Part shown: positions 25,464 to 34,325 of the stretch, in pieces | How positions within the stretch are numbered: the first letter of the stretch is position 1 | Layout of the letters: every line of letters begins with the position of its first letter | Source: UBA3006 sp031401235 | GTDB taxonomy: Bacteria; Actinomycetota; Acidimicrobiia; Acidimicrobiales; Ilumatobacteraceae | Length of the DNA stretch: 64,000 nucleotides | Reading direction: 5' to 3' | Assembly: GCA_031401235.1 (NCBI GenBank) | Contig: JANNRJ010000029.1 | Span: 14,509-78,508 of the forward strand | Position numbers and translations under genes: made by a program | The notes under the pieces: model-generated | The model's database searches: none | What the model was told of the DNA's origin: nothing | Seen by the model: the letters and a program-made list of their open reading frames with translations, nothing else

Positions 25464-26671
25464 GGCAACAATCCGGCCTCACGTGCCTTGGTCACGTTTT
25501 GTTCGTGTTGTTCAAGTGTTGCCGCAAAGGCATGCCCACCGTTGGCATCGGACAAGACGTAATAGAGATATCTGCACGGTCGTGGCACGTTTTTGCAAAT
25601 CGGATCGGAAGCCAGTGGATTCGGCGCCGGACTGAGGGCGGCTTTGATCGATGCCCTACCTGGATTGGCAATTGGTGTTGGAGGCAGACCCTTATACAGG
25701 TAAGTGTTGTACGGAGTATCAAGAGCTTTTAGATCACTAAATTGGGCATCGGCCGGTGCGTTGTAATACAACGTGGCATCAATTTGCAACAGCATGCCAC
25801 TTTGCATTCGGTTATAGATTACTCGAGCGATTTTGGCGCGATCGGCGTCAACCTTGGCTTCGCGTTCAACTAGAGACGCAACAATTAGCGCCCGATAACT
25901 CGATACGCCGACACTTGTTGGCGCATCGGCGAGTCCTTCTTGTCGTCCAACACGTTCCATCAACGAAATCATGCTTTTGATTACCTGAGTTTCAGATTCT
26001 TCTCCGGATACTTGATATGTATCTGGAAACAACATCCCCTCGAGCGACAGCTCTCCATCGGGTTGAAAAAGGGAGCGGACTTCTCCGGCATGAGCGATTT
26101 CAACAAACCGATCAGCATTGAGATGGGGCGATAATGATGCCAGCCGTTCACCCATTTGGACGAGGGTAAAACCTTCCGGGAAAGTTACATTGACAAAGGT
26201 TTGGGCTGGTGGAGTTGCCAAAACTTTACGAATATTTCCCATATGATCACGAGGTTTGATCAGGTAATACCCGGGAACGAGTTCAAGGCCACCTTTGCGC
26301 GAGACATACCAACGAAAGACGCCTGCATTGGTGATGAAGTCTTCACTTTGCAATCGGTTGCTCACCGAATTCAACGTGTCACCTTCATTGACGGTGAAAT
26401 TGATCGCAATTCCGGGTCCACCGGAAGGATTGACTTGCTGTAAATACCACAGTCCAACCGCACCCAGTGCAAGCAATAGCACGGTGACGATTCCAATCGC
26501 TATCAATAGAAATCGCGAGACTTGTCGAAATTCAGGCCTTTGGCGCTCGAAGGCAAATCCTCCTTCTTGGGCCGATTCAGTGGTGCGCTTCGGAGCGACG
26601 TCCCACGGGTCTTGCACCCAATCTTCATCTGAGTTTTCTCTACTGCGTGGACTCAATAGCGGATCATTCAC
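25460..26671 (-). CDS. mltG: Endolytic murein transglycosylase MltG (YceG-like)
   Basis: Cleaves nascent glycan strands at the membrane and sets their length. 403 residues: an acidic cytoplasmic N-terminus (1-50), one membrane segment (about 54-77), a LysM-like region with NEGDTLNSVSNRL, and the catalytic domain with probable Glu269 in ASLVEREAK, followed by IARVIYNRM and the LDTPYNTYLYKGLPPTPIANPG stretch near 320-345. GTG start, 8 bp overlap with ruvX. Confidence 0.95.
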   Translation of the reverse strand: MNDPLLSPRSRENSDEDWVQDPWDVAPKRTTESAQEGGFAFERQRPEFRQVSRFLLIAIGIVTVLLLALGAVGLWYLQQVNPSGGPGIAINFTVNEGDTLNSVSNRLQSEDFITNAGVFRWYVSRKGGLELVPGYYLIKPRDHMGNIRKVLATPPAQTFVNVTFPEGFTLVQMGERLASLSPHLNADRFVEIAHAGEVRSLFQPDGELSLEGMLFPDTYQVSGEESETQVIKSMISLMERVGRQEGLADAPTSVGVSSYRALIVASLVEREAKVDADRAKIARVIYNRMQSGMLLQIDATLYYNAPADAQFSDLKALDTPYNTYLYKGLPPTPIANPGRASIKAALSPAPNPLASDPICKNVPRPCRYLYYVLSDANGGHAFAATLEQHEQNVTKAREAGLLP

Positions 26672-27104
26672 TGGTCTCGTCCAATAATTGATGTTGGCGA
26701 TGGTCCAGCCAAGATTGCAACATCACTGCCGCGGCGACTTTATCGACCACCCGCCGACGCGCTTGGGCTTTCATTTTTTGCTCCATCAAGATGTTGTCGG
26801 CCGTGACAGTGGTGAGTCTTTCGTCATAGGTGTACACGGGTACAGTCAAAACTTTAGCCATCGCATTGGCTTCATCGATGGCCGATTGTGCGGCCGCACC
26901 GATTGAGCCAGACATGTTGAACGGCAATCCGATGACCACACATTGGATCTCATGTTCGATAACAAGAGCCGCAATCGATTGGTAGTCGCCAAGTCGACTA
27001 CCACTGCGTTGCAAGACGGTTAACGGAGTGGCAATTGTTCCACTTCGATCACTCGTTGCCACCCCAATTCGTTTAGACCCGAGATCAATCCCGAGAGCGC
27101 GCAT
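26664..27104 (-). CDS. ruvX: RuvX/YqgF-type RNase H-fold nuclease
   Basis: Putative Holliday-junction resolvase; the family is also linked to 16S rRNA 5' maturation. 146 residues from the ATG at 27104, one base after the alaS stop; a TTG at 27116 lies inside alaS. Catalytic acids appear in ALGIDLGSKRIGVA, VVIGLPFNMSG and TYDERLTT. The DKVAAAVMLQSWLD end is typical. Encoded between alaS and mltG, its usual place in the phylum. Confidence 0.93.
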   Translation of the reverse strand: MRALGIDLGSKRIGVATSDRSGTIATPLTVLQRSGSRLGDYQSIAALVIEHEIQCVVIGLPFNMSGSIGAAAQSAIDEANAMAKVLTVPVYTYDERLTTVTADNILMEQKMKAQARRRVVDKVAAAVMLQSWLDHRQHQLLDETSE

Positions 27105-27105
27105 A

Positions 27106-29715
27106 TCAAAGTTCAAGAGCTTTAGTGATGGCCCGTCGCGCCAACTGCAAGGCTTCGTCTATTCCGGAAGGGTTATTGCCACCGGCTGTAGCAATGTCGC
27201 CTTTTCCACCACCACCGCCACCAATTGCACGAGCGGATTCCTTGATCAAGTCACCGGCACCAACGGGAAATCCTTTTTTAACGGCAGCAACAAGTGCGGC
27301 ACCTCCGGTGTCAGTCACTCCACCAAGCACGACGACACGTATTTGCGGATTCGACCGGATGTCGATGGCTAATTCGCGCAAGTCAGTCGCACTCACATCA
27401 TTTACTAATTCAACTACCACCCCATTTATTGCGGCGGCAATGAGGCCAGACGATTTCGATCGTGCGGCGGCAGATCGCAACGTTCTAATTTCAAAATTCA
27501 ACATTTTCTTTTCGTCTAATTCACGCTTCACCGCAACGACCAGATCGAACGGCTGAGTACTCAAAAGCAATGCTGACGCAGATAAGTTTTCGTACATTTT
27601 CTGCACATACTCCACCGCGTTCTGCCCTGTCACCGCTTCAATGCGACGCAAATTGGAGCCAATTGACGACTCGCCAACAATCTTGATGAACCCGATATCA
27701 CCAGTCGATCGAACATGCGTGCCACCGCACAGTTCAATTGAACTTCCAGCTTCCAATACGCGCACGATGTCCCCGTATTTATCACCAAAAAATGCTATTG
27801 CCCCCAGGTTCGACGCTTCATCCATTGTCGTCTCATAGGATCGAACCGACACATTGCTGAGAATTTCGTTATTGGCGATGCGTTCAATTCGTTCGATTTC
27901 ATCGTTGCTGATTGCGGCATAATGACTGAAGTCAAAACGCAGACGATCGGGCGCAACTAGTGAACCGGCCTGCTTCACATGCTCGCCGAGAACTGTGCGT
28001 AATGCCCAATGCAAGACATGCGTAGCCGTATGATTTCGGCGCGTTGCACGACGTGCCTCCACGTCAATGTGCGCTGTGGCTTTCTGACCGGCGGTTATCG
28101 AGCCAGTTGTTATCTGAGACACATGACGGCGCAATCCAGGTAGTGCAAAAGATGTATCCAGTACCGTTGCCTCACCGGTTTCAGTACGAATGCGGCCGCG
28201 ATCACCCACTTGACCGCCGCTTTCGGCGTAAAACGGTGTCGTATCGATAAAAATTTGGACGGTTTCATCGACACCGTCCAAAACAGCAAGTACTCGGGCA
28301 TCACATTCGTCTTGCCAGTATCCGACAAAGGAAGTCGACCCAAATTGCTCCACTACTTCACGATATGAATCGACCATCGAATCATCCGCGCGGATTCCCC
28401 TGCGCGCAGCCTTTGCCCGCCTGCGTTGAACTTGCATTTCACGCTCGAAACCAGCGACATCAACTTCTACATTGCGCTCACCGGCGATTTCTTGAGTGAG
28501 TTCAAGTGGAAAGCCATAGGTGTCATGCAGTAAGAATGCCGATTCACCACTAAGCGAATTTTTGGATTGCATTTCATCTTCGAGAATTGTCACTCCGGTT
28601 TTTAATGTTTGACGAAATTTCTCCTCTTCCTTGGTCAATACGCCAACAATGAAGTCGCAATTTTTGCTTAATTCTGGATACGCACCGATCATCGTCTGCA
28701 CCGCTGTTTCGACGAGCCGCGGCATCACCAGTTGCTCACATTCAAGTAAGTAAGCGTGGCGAACGGCTCGACGAATAATTCGGCGCAGGACATATCCGCG
28801 ATGTTCATTGGATGGAAATACGCCATCATTGACGAGCATCGTCGCCGAGCGCGCATGATCCGCCAGAACCCGCAAACTAAAACTGTTGCGGTCGGCATAG
28901 TCGCCGATGACATACTTTTTTGAAGTGAGCGATTGAGCAGTTTCGATGAGGGGATAAAGAACATCGGTTTCCCACACCGAATCTTTGCCTTGGATCAAGG
29001 CGAGAATTCGCTCAAGCCCGGCGCCTGTATCAATGGAAGGCTTGGGGAGCGAGGTTCGTGTGCCGTCCAGGCCTTGATTGAATTGCATAAACACGAGATT
29101 CCAGAACTCTAAGAAACGATCTCCTGCCTGATCGATGAGCGGTCCACCGTCCGGTCCAAAACTCGGACCTCGATCAATGTGAATCTCTGAGCATGGACCA
29201 CACGGACCGGTTTCGCCCATTTGCCAAAAATTATCCGCATCACCCAATCGCTGAATGCGATTCATTGGCACTCCAACTTGCTCGTGCCAAATCTGCTCTG
29301 CCTCATCGTCACTTTCGTGGACGGTTATCCATAGTTGATCGCCATCAAAGCCGAATACTTCGGTGACGAGTTCCCATGACCATGGAATTGCATCGGATTT
29401 GAAATAGTCGCCAAACGAGAAATTGCCCATCATCTCAAAGAAAACCAAATGTCTCTTGGTTCGACCGACATCATCTAAATCGTTGTGTTTTCCACCGGCT
29501 CGGGCACACTTTTGAACGCTTACCGCACGCCGATAAGGGGGCACTTCATCGCCAACAAAATATGGCTTAAATGGAACCATTCCGGCGTTGGTAAACAACA
29601 ACGTCTGATCATGCGGGATCAAGCTCGCCGACGGAACCGGTATGTGCCCCTTGGAAGCAAAGAAGTCGGTGAACGCGCCACGAAGTTCGTTTGCGGAGCG
29701 AATTGGAGTCGACAT
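27106..29715 (-). CDS. alaS: Alanyl-tRNA synthetase
   Basis: Charges tRNA-Ala and edits mischarged Ser/Gly. 869 residues, full length. The class II aminoacylation domain (about 1-240) begins FTDFFASKGH with PSASLIPHDQTLLFTNAGM; the editing domain has HTATHVLHWALR (His ligands) and CGGTHV; the C-terminal C-Ala domain ends in a Gly-rich GGGGGGKGDIATAGG stretch. Downstream of the small membrane protein by 11 bp. Confidence 0.98.
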   Translation of the reverse strand: MSTPIRSANELRGAFTDFFASKGHIPVPSASLIPHDQTLLFTNAGMVPFKPYFVGDEVPPYRRAVSVQKCARAGGKHNDLDDVGRTKRHLVFFEMMGNFSFGDYFKSDAIPWSWELVTEVFGFDGDQLWITVHESDDEAEQIWHEQVGVPMNRIQRLGDADNFWQMGETGPCGPCSEIHIDRGPSFGPDGGPLIDQAGDRFLEFWNLVFMQFNQGLDGTRTSLPKPSIDTGAGLERILALIQGKDSVWETDVLYPLIETAQSLTSKKYVIGDYADRNSFSLRVLADHARSATMLVNDGVFPSNEHRGYVLRRIIRRAVRHAYLLECEQLVMPRLVETAVQTMIGAYPELSKNCDFIVGVLTKEEEKFRQTLKTGVTILEDEMQSKNSLSGESAFLLHDTYGFPLELTQEIAGERNVEVDVAGFEREMQVQRRRAKAARRGIRADDSMVDSYREVVEQFGSTSFVGYWQDECDARVLAVLDGVDETVQIFIDTTPFYAESGGQVGDRGRIRTETGEATVLDTSFALPGLRRHVSQITTGSITAGQKATAHIDVEARRATRRNHTATHVLHWALRTVLGEHVKQAGSLVAPDRLRFDFSHYAAISNDEIERIERIANNEILSNVSVRSYETTMDEASNLGAIAFFGDKYGDIVRVLEAGSSIELCGGTHVRSTGDIGFIKIVGESSIGSNLRRIEAVTGQNAVEYVQKMYENLSASALLLSTQPFDLVVAVKRELDEKKMLNFEIRTLRSAAARSKSSGLIAAAINGVVVELVNDVSATDLRELAIDIRSNPQIRVVVLGGVTDTGGAALVAAVKKGFPVGAGDLIKESARAIGGGGGGKGDIATAGGNNPSGIDEALQLARRAITKALEL

Positions 29716-29726
29716 TTCATAACAGC

Positions 29727-29969
29727 CTACTCGTGGCTGATATAGACCTGACCTTCATTTGATTGATGCACTGTTGTGTCATTGGTACGTAGATTTTGCA
29801 CAATTTCAGAGGCCTGATTAAACAGCCACACTGCACCATCACAAATATCGCTTGCTACTTGCGAAGGTGACAATTGATTGGCGGCACTCTTGGCTTTGCT
29901 TTTGACATACCGCGTCCCGTACACGCCACCGAAAACTCCAAGCACGAACCAAAACAATCGTCGCCTCAT
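29727..29969 (-). CDS. Small single-span membrane protein
   Basis: 80 residues. MRRRLFWFVLGVFGGVYGTRYV gives a basic start and one membrane segment (about 5-21) with a Gly-rich face, followed by a Lys/Ala/Ser helix and a polar tail. It resembles the DUF6167-type small proteins found next to alaS in other actinobacteria, by position and layout rather than by clear sequence identity. Gaps of 3 bp to rarA and 11 bp to alaS support real expression. Function unknown. Confidence 0.65.
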   Translation of the reverse strand: MRRRLFWFVLGVFGGVYGTRYVKSKAKSAANQLSPSQVASDICDGAVWLFNQASEIVQNLRTNDTTVHQSNEGQVYISHE

Positions 29970-29972
29970 TTT

Positions 29973-31277
29973 TTACTCCTTTTGTTCTGAATGTTCTGAC
30001 ATCCGTCGGGCAACTTCAGTCTCCCAACCGTGAGGAGATGGACGATAGTAGGATTCCTGGCGAATAACTGTGGTGCCATCCTGATTTGGCAGATATTCCT
30101 CCTCCACCCAGCCTCTTGGGTCGTTATGTGGATACTGATATTCGGTTCCATGGCCCAAGGTCTCGGCACCCGTATAGTGCGCATCGCGAAACTGAGCCGG
30201 GACCTCGACCGCCACGCCACGACGAATATCCTCGCGAGCGCTCCAAATGCCCGTGGCCACAGAATTGCTTTTCGGTGCGACGGCGAGATACACCACCGCC
30301 TGGGCCAAATTTAATTGAGCTTCCGGTAGTCCGACATGGTCAACGGCTTGGGCCGCCGCTACGGCAATAACCAGCGCTTGTGGATCGGCTAATCCCACAT
30401 CTTCACTTGCCAAGATCACAAGTCGACGAGCAATGAAACGTGGGTCATCGCCGGCTTCCAGCATTCGCGCCAACCAAAACAAGCCAGCATCGGGATTACT
30501 GCCTCGAATACTTTTGATGAATGCCGATACCACGTCATAGTGGTCATCGCGACCGTAACTAAGCGCACTGACTTGAAGCGCGGCATGCACATGTTCAACG
30601 GTGACCGGATCTGGTTTTGCCAAGGCACATGCAACTTCAAGCGCGGTGAGAACCTGTCGGCCATCTCCGGCGGATCGCATTTCCAAAAGTTCTACCGCGG
30701 GAATTTCGGCTACCACGCCCTCGGCTTCTATCCCCCGCTCGATAAGTTGACGAATAGCTCCAGCATCGAGAGGCTCGAGATGAAATAACGTCGATCGGCT
30801 TCGCAGCGGTGAATTGATTGAGAAAAATGGATTCTCCGTGGTTGCCCCAATCAGAGTGATTATTCCATTTTCGACCGGTGGCAATAAAGCATCCTGTTGC
30901 GAGGTCGAAAAGCGATGTATTTCATCAATGAACACGATCGTCGATTGCCCGTGTTGACCCAGTCGTTCAATCGCCCGACCAACGATCTCGCGAATATCTT
31001 TCACGCCGGCGTTTACCGCACTCAATCGCTCGAAGGCAGATTTTGTGGTGAGTGCGACGACTTCTGCAAGTGTCGTCTTACCTGTTCCTGCCGGTCCCCA
31101 AAAAATCACCGACGACAGCCGATCGGCTTCGATCAGCACTCGCAATGGTGCACCTGGTGCGACTAGATGTTGTTGACCGACCATTTCATCAAGGGTTCGA
31201 GGTCTCAATCGCGCGGCAAGCGGCGCCTGCGATCGCAGTATGTCCTGCACCGCCGAGCTAAACAAGTCTTCGGGCAC
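29973..31277 (-). CDS. rarA: Replication-associated recombination protein RarA/MgsA (AAA+ ATPase)
   Basis: Acts at stalled replication forks and binds SSB in characterised members. 434 residues from the GTG at 31275-31277, one base after the aspS stop; a longer frame to 31355 reads into aspS. LAARLRPRTLDEMVGQQHL opens the AAA+ module, with Walker A GPAGTGKTT and Walker B IVFIDEIHRF, sensor ATTENP, and the MgsA C-terminal domain from about 270 (SALSYGRDDHYDVVSAFIK). Confidence 0.93.
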   Translation of the reverse strand: MPEDLFSSAVQDILRSQAPLAARLRPRTLDEMVGQQHLVAPGAPLRVLIEADRLSSVIFWGPAGTGKTTLAEVVALTTKSAFERLSAVNAGVKDIREIVGRAIERLGQHGQSTIVFIDEIHRFSTSQQDALLPPVENGIITLIGATTENPFFSINSPLRSRSTLFHLEPLDAGAIRQLIERGIEAEGVVAEIPAVELLEMRSAGDGRQVLTALEVACALAKPDPVTVEHVHAALQVSALSYGRDDHYDVVSAFIKSIRGSNPDAGLFWLARMLEAGDDPRFIARRLVILASEDVGLADPQALVIAVAAAQAVDHVGLPEAQLNLAQAVVYLAVAPKSNSVATGIWSAREDIRRGVAVEVPAQFRDAHYTGAETLGHGTEYQYPHNDPRGWVEEEYLPNQDGTTVIRQESYYRPSPHGWETEVARRMSEHSEQKE

Positions 31278-31278
31278 T

Positions 31279-33072
31279 TCAGCCCTTGGTCGGTGGCGGC
31301 AACAGCCGAATTCCGAGCTCGTTGAGGTGCGATTGATCAACCGGTGTTGGAGCATTCGTCATTGGATCCGCCCCCGACTGAGTTTTGGGAAACGCAATCA
31401 CCTCACGAATATTGCTTTCTCCGGCCAAGATTGCGACTAGTCGGTCGGTGCCAAATGCGAATCCACCATGTGGTGGAGCACCAAATTTGAACGGTGTCAA
31501 AAAGAATCCGAACTTTCGGTCAGCATCCCCGTCAGAAATTCCAAGTTGTCGAAACACCCGGCGCTGCAAGTCAGAGTCATGAATCCGGATCGAACCGGAG
31601 CCCAACTCCCAGCCGTTTAGGACCAGGTCATAGGCCAAAGCGCGGACACTCATCGGATCGGATTCGAGACGATCGATGTCATCCGGATGCGGTGAACAAA
31701 ACGGATGGTGGCCAGGCTGCGGTTTGCCGGTGGTCGCATTGAGACCAACGAACAGCGGAAACTCGGTGACCCAAACGTATCGGTATGGTCCCTCATGGAC
31801 AGGGGGTCTTCCGATGTCATTACGAAGTTGACCGAGAACTTCACACGTGGTTGACCATGTGTCGGCGACTAACAGCAGTAGATCGCCTGGTTCGGCTCCA
31901 GTCGCGGCAATTAGTGCCCCGTGTTCGATTGGTGACAAAAATTTTGCCACTGGCGATTCAAGAATTCGGCCCTCGCCGACTTTTATCCAAACCAGTCCTT
32001 TGGCTCCGAGTTGTTTGGCCCGATCGGTGAGGGCATCCAACTTATTTCGTCCCATCGCCGCTGATTCGGGGTACTTCGTCGCATCCACTCGTAGACCCTT
32101 GATGCACCTAGCCGATGAAAACGCCTTGAATTCAGTCTTCGAAAACACGGGTGTCAATTCGATCAGTTCAAGACCAAATCGCAAATCGGGCTTGTCCACA
32201 CCGAAACGAGTCATCGACTCATTCCACGTCATGAATTCGATTGGTGGTGGGGCGCCGTCAATGACTGCTTCGGCCGCGCCAAGAACTACCGCGCTAATTA
32301 CCGCAAGAACATCTTCCTGAGTGACAAAACTCATTTCGGCATCCAATTGCATGAATTCGTATTGTCGATCAGAACGTAAATCCTCATCTCGCAAGCAGCG
32401 AGCGATCTGATAATAACGATCGATTCCAGCCACCATTAGCAATTGCTTCCACAATTGCGGCGACTGTGGCAAAGCATAAAACGAACCTGGTTCCTTGCGC
32501 GACGGGACCAGAAACTCTCGGGCGCCTTCTGGCGTGGACGGCATTAACATCGGCGTCTCAATTTCAACGAATCCCTGTTCCTCCATTACTCGACGAATTG
32601 CCGAGTTGACCTTGGAGCGAACTCGGAGATTTTTTTGCATTCGCTCACGGCGTATGTCTAGATAGCGATACTTCAGTCGAATGCTTTCATCCACATCGTC
32701 GGCACGTTGATCAATCGGAAATGGAGGAGGCTCGGCCGAATTGAGCACCGTGATTTCACAGTCAACGAGTTCAATTTCACCCGTTGGAATGTTGTCGTTC
32801 ACTGTTCCGCTAGGACGGGCTTGCACCCGGCCGCTAACTTGAACCACCCATTCGCTTCGAACATCGGTGGCGTTGTCAACCACGCATTGTGTGATCCCGC
32901 TGTAATCGCGAAGATCAATAAATGCGAGATGCTCGCCATGCTCGCGCCGCCTAGCTATCCAGCCACAGAGTACGACTTTGCTGCCGATGTGCTCAGGACG
33001 GAGCACACCACACAGATGAGTGCGTAGCGACGTGGACTGATCGGGAGCGACTATTTGCTTGGATGCGGTCAT
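31279..33072 (-). CDS. aspS: Aspartyl-tRNA synthetase
   Basis: Class II synthetase of bacterial type, 597 residues. N-terminal OB fold (about 15-120, with GWIARRREHGEHLAFIDLRD), catalytic core with YRYLDIRRERM, the GAD insertion near 300-410, and motif 3 in GFAFGTDRLVAI. No gatCAB genes are nearby, so whether it also charges tRNA-Asn cannot be told. Coupled to hisS by a 4 bp overlap. Confidence 0.97.
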   Translation of the reverse strand: MTASKQIVAPDQSTSLRTHLCGVLRPEHIGSKVVLCGWIARRREHGEHLAFIDLRDYSGITQCVVDNATDVRSEWVVQVSGRVQARPSGTVNDNIPTGEIELVDCEITVLNSAEPPPFPIDQRADDVDESIRLKYRYLDIRRERMQKNLRVRSKVNSAIRRVMEEQGFVEIETPMLMPSTPEGAREFLVPSRKEPGSFYALPQSPQLWKQLLMVAGIDRYYQIARCLRDEDLRSDRQYEFMQLDAEMSFVTQEDVLAVISAVVLGAAEAVIDGAPPPIEFMTWNESMTRFGVDKPDLRFGLELIELTPVFSKTEFKAFSSARCIKGLRVDATKYPESAAMGRNKLDALTDRAKQLGAKGLVWIKVGEGRILESPVAKFLSPIEHGALIAATGAEPGDLLLLVADTWSTTCEVLGQLRNDIGRPPVHEGPYRYVWVTEFPLFVGLNATTGKPQPGHHPFCSPHPDDIDRLESDPMSVRALAYDLVLNGWELGSGSIRIHDSDLQRRVFRQLGISDGDADRKFGFFLTPFKFGAPPHGGFAFGTDRLVAILAGESNIREVIAFPKTQSGADPMTNAPTPVDQSHLNELGIRLLPPPTKG

Positions 33073-34325
33073 GATGAAGCCAGCTCCTGGCGAACTTCGT
33101 CAATCAAGTTGCTGCGTGAGACGACTCTTTGCTCACCGCTGATCATCGGCCGTAACACCACCGTGTCGGTGCCAACTTCTTCGCTTCCGATAATGATCGC
33201 AATCGCACTTCCACTTCGGTCGGCTGCTTTCATTTGGGCTTTCATACTGCGATTATCAAAAGCACGGTCGGCACTGATTCCAACTAGACGAAGTTCATGG
33301 CAGAGCTGAGCGGCCTGTAACCCGCCAGTGCTGTCCACCACAAACACATTTACGGCCAATGTTGGAGCATCAAACACGCCCTCCGCATCGCATGCCAACA
33401 GTGTTCTATCCAGTCCGAGTGCAAATCCGATTCCGGGAGTCGGAGGTCCACCGAGGGCCTCCACGAGCCCGTTGTAACGCCCGCCACCACCGAGAGCGGT
33501 GTGCGCCGATTGGAGTGCAGTGCTGTTGAATTCAAATGTTGTACGGCGGTAATAGTCGAGTCCACGCACAAGGTGATCATCCACGGCAAATTTCACTCCG
33601 TGAAGTTGAAGCGCTCTCAAAACTGTCTCGAAATGCCGGCCAGCGTCAGCAGAGAGAAAATCACCGATGAGCGGTGCTGACGCAATTATCTGTTGATCCT
33701 CCGGTCGCTTGGAATCAAGAACACGCAATGGATTTCGGGACAATGTGGACAGCGACTCTGGGGAAAGAGAATCGGCATAGGACTCAAAGTAGGTACGCAA
33801 TGCAACGGAGTAATTTTGGCGATCGCCGGCATCACCAAGAGTATTGAGACTAAGAATCACTTGTTGAAGTCCTAAGCGTTGGTAAAACTCCATTGCCAGA
33901 GCGATCACTTCTGCATCTAGATACGGATCATCAACACCGAGAACCTCAATTCCGACTTGGTCAAACTGTCGGTACCGACCCTGTTGGGGTTTCTCATATC
34001 GAAAATTAGGACCGGCATACCACACCTTCCACGGAGTTGTTGGCCGATGCTCAACGAAAGCACGACAAACACTCGCGGTTTGCTCTGGCCGCAGGGCGAT
34101 TCGCCGACCGCCCTTATCCTCAAAGTCGTACATTTCCTTAGTTACGACCTCAGTTGATTCCCCCAGTCGAAGAAACACTCCAAGGTCTTCAAACATCGGG
34201 GGAATCATAAAGTTGTACCCGGCCGCCTCAACAACACCTGCAAACACGGCTTGGAACGCACGCCAACGGGCGGCGTGCGGGGCCAAAATATCGCGGGTCC
34301 CGGGACTTGTTCTGAATTCGCTCAC
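33069..34325 (-). CDS. hisS: Histidyl-tRNA synthetase
   Basis: Class II synthetase, 418 residues. Motif 1 region near the N-terminus (SPGTRDILAPHAARWRAF), motif 2 with ALRPEQTASVCRAFVEH, histidine-binding LVRGLDYYRRTTFEF and GGGGRYNGLVE, and the anticodon-binding domain at about 325-415. GTG start overlaps the relA stop by 4 bp, so charging enzyme and stringent-response enzyme share a transcript. Confidence 0.96.
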   Translation of the reverse strand: MSEFRTSPGTRDILAPHAARWRAFQAVFAGVVEAAGYNFMIPPMFEDLGVFLRLGESTEVVTKEMYDFEDKGGRRIALRPEQTASVCRAFVEHRPTTPWKVWYAGPNFRYEKPQQGRYRQFDQVGIEVLGVDDPYLDAEVIALAMEFYQRLGLQQVILSLNTLGDAGDRQNYSVALRTYFESYADSLSPESLSTLSRNPLRVLDSKRPEDQQIIASAPLIGDFLSADAGRHFETVLRALQLHGVKFAVDDHLVRGLDYYRRTTFEFNSTALQSAHTALGGGGRYNGLVEALGGPPTPGIGFALGLDRTLLACDAEGVFDAPTLAVNVFVVDSTGGLQAAQLCHELRLVGISADRAFDNRSMKAQMKAADRSGSAIAIIIGSEEVGTDTVVLRPMISGEQRVVSRSNLIDEVRQELASS

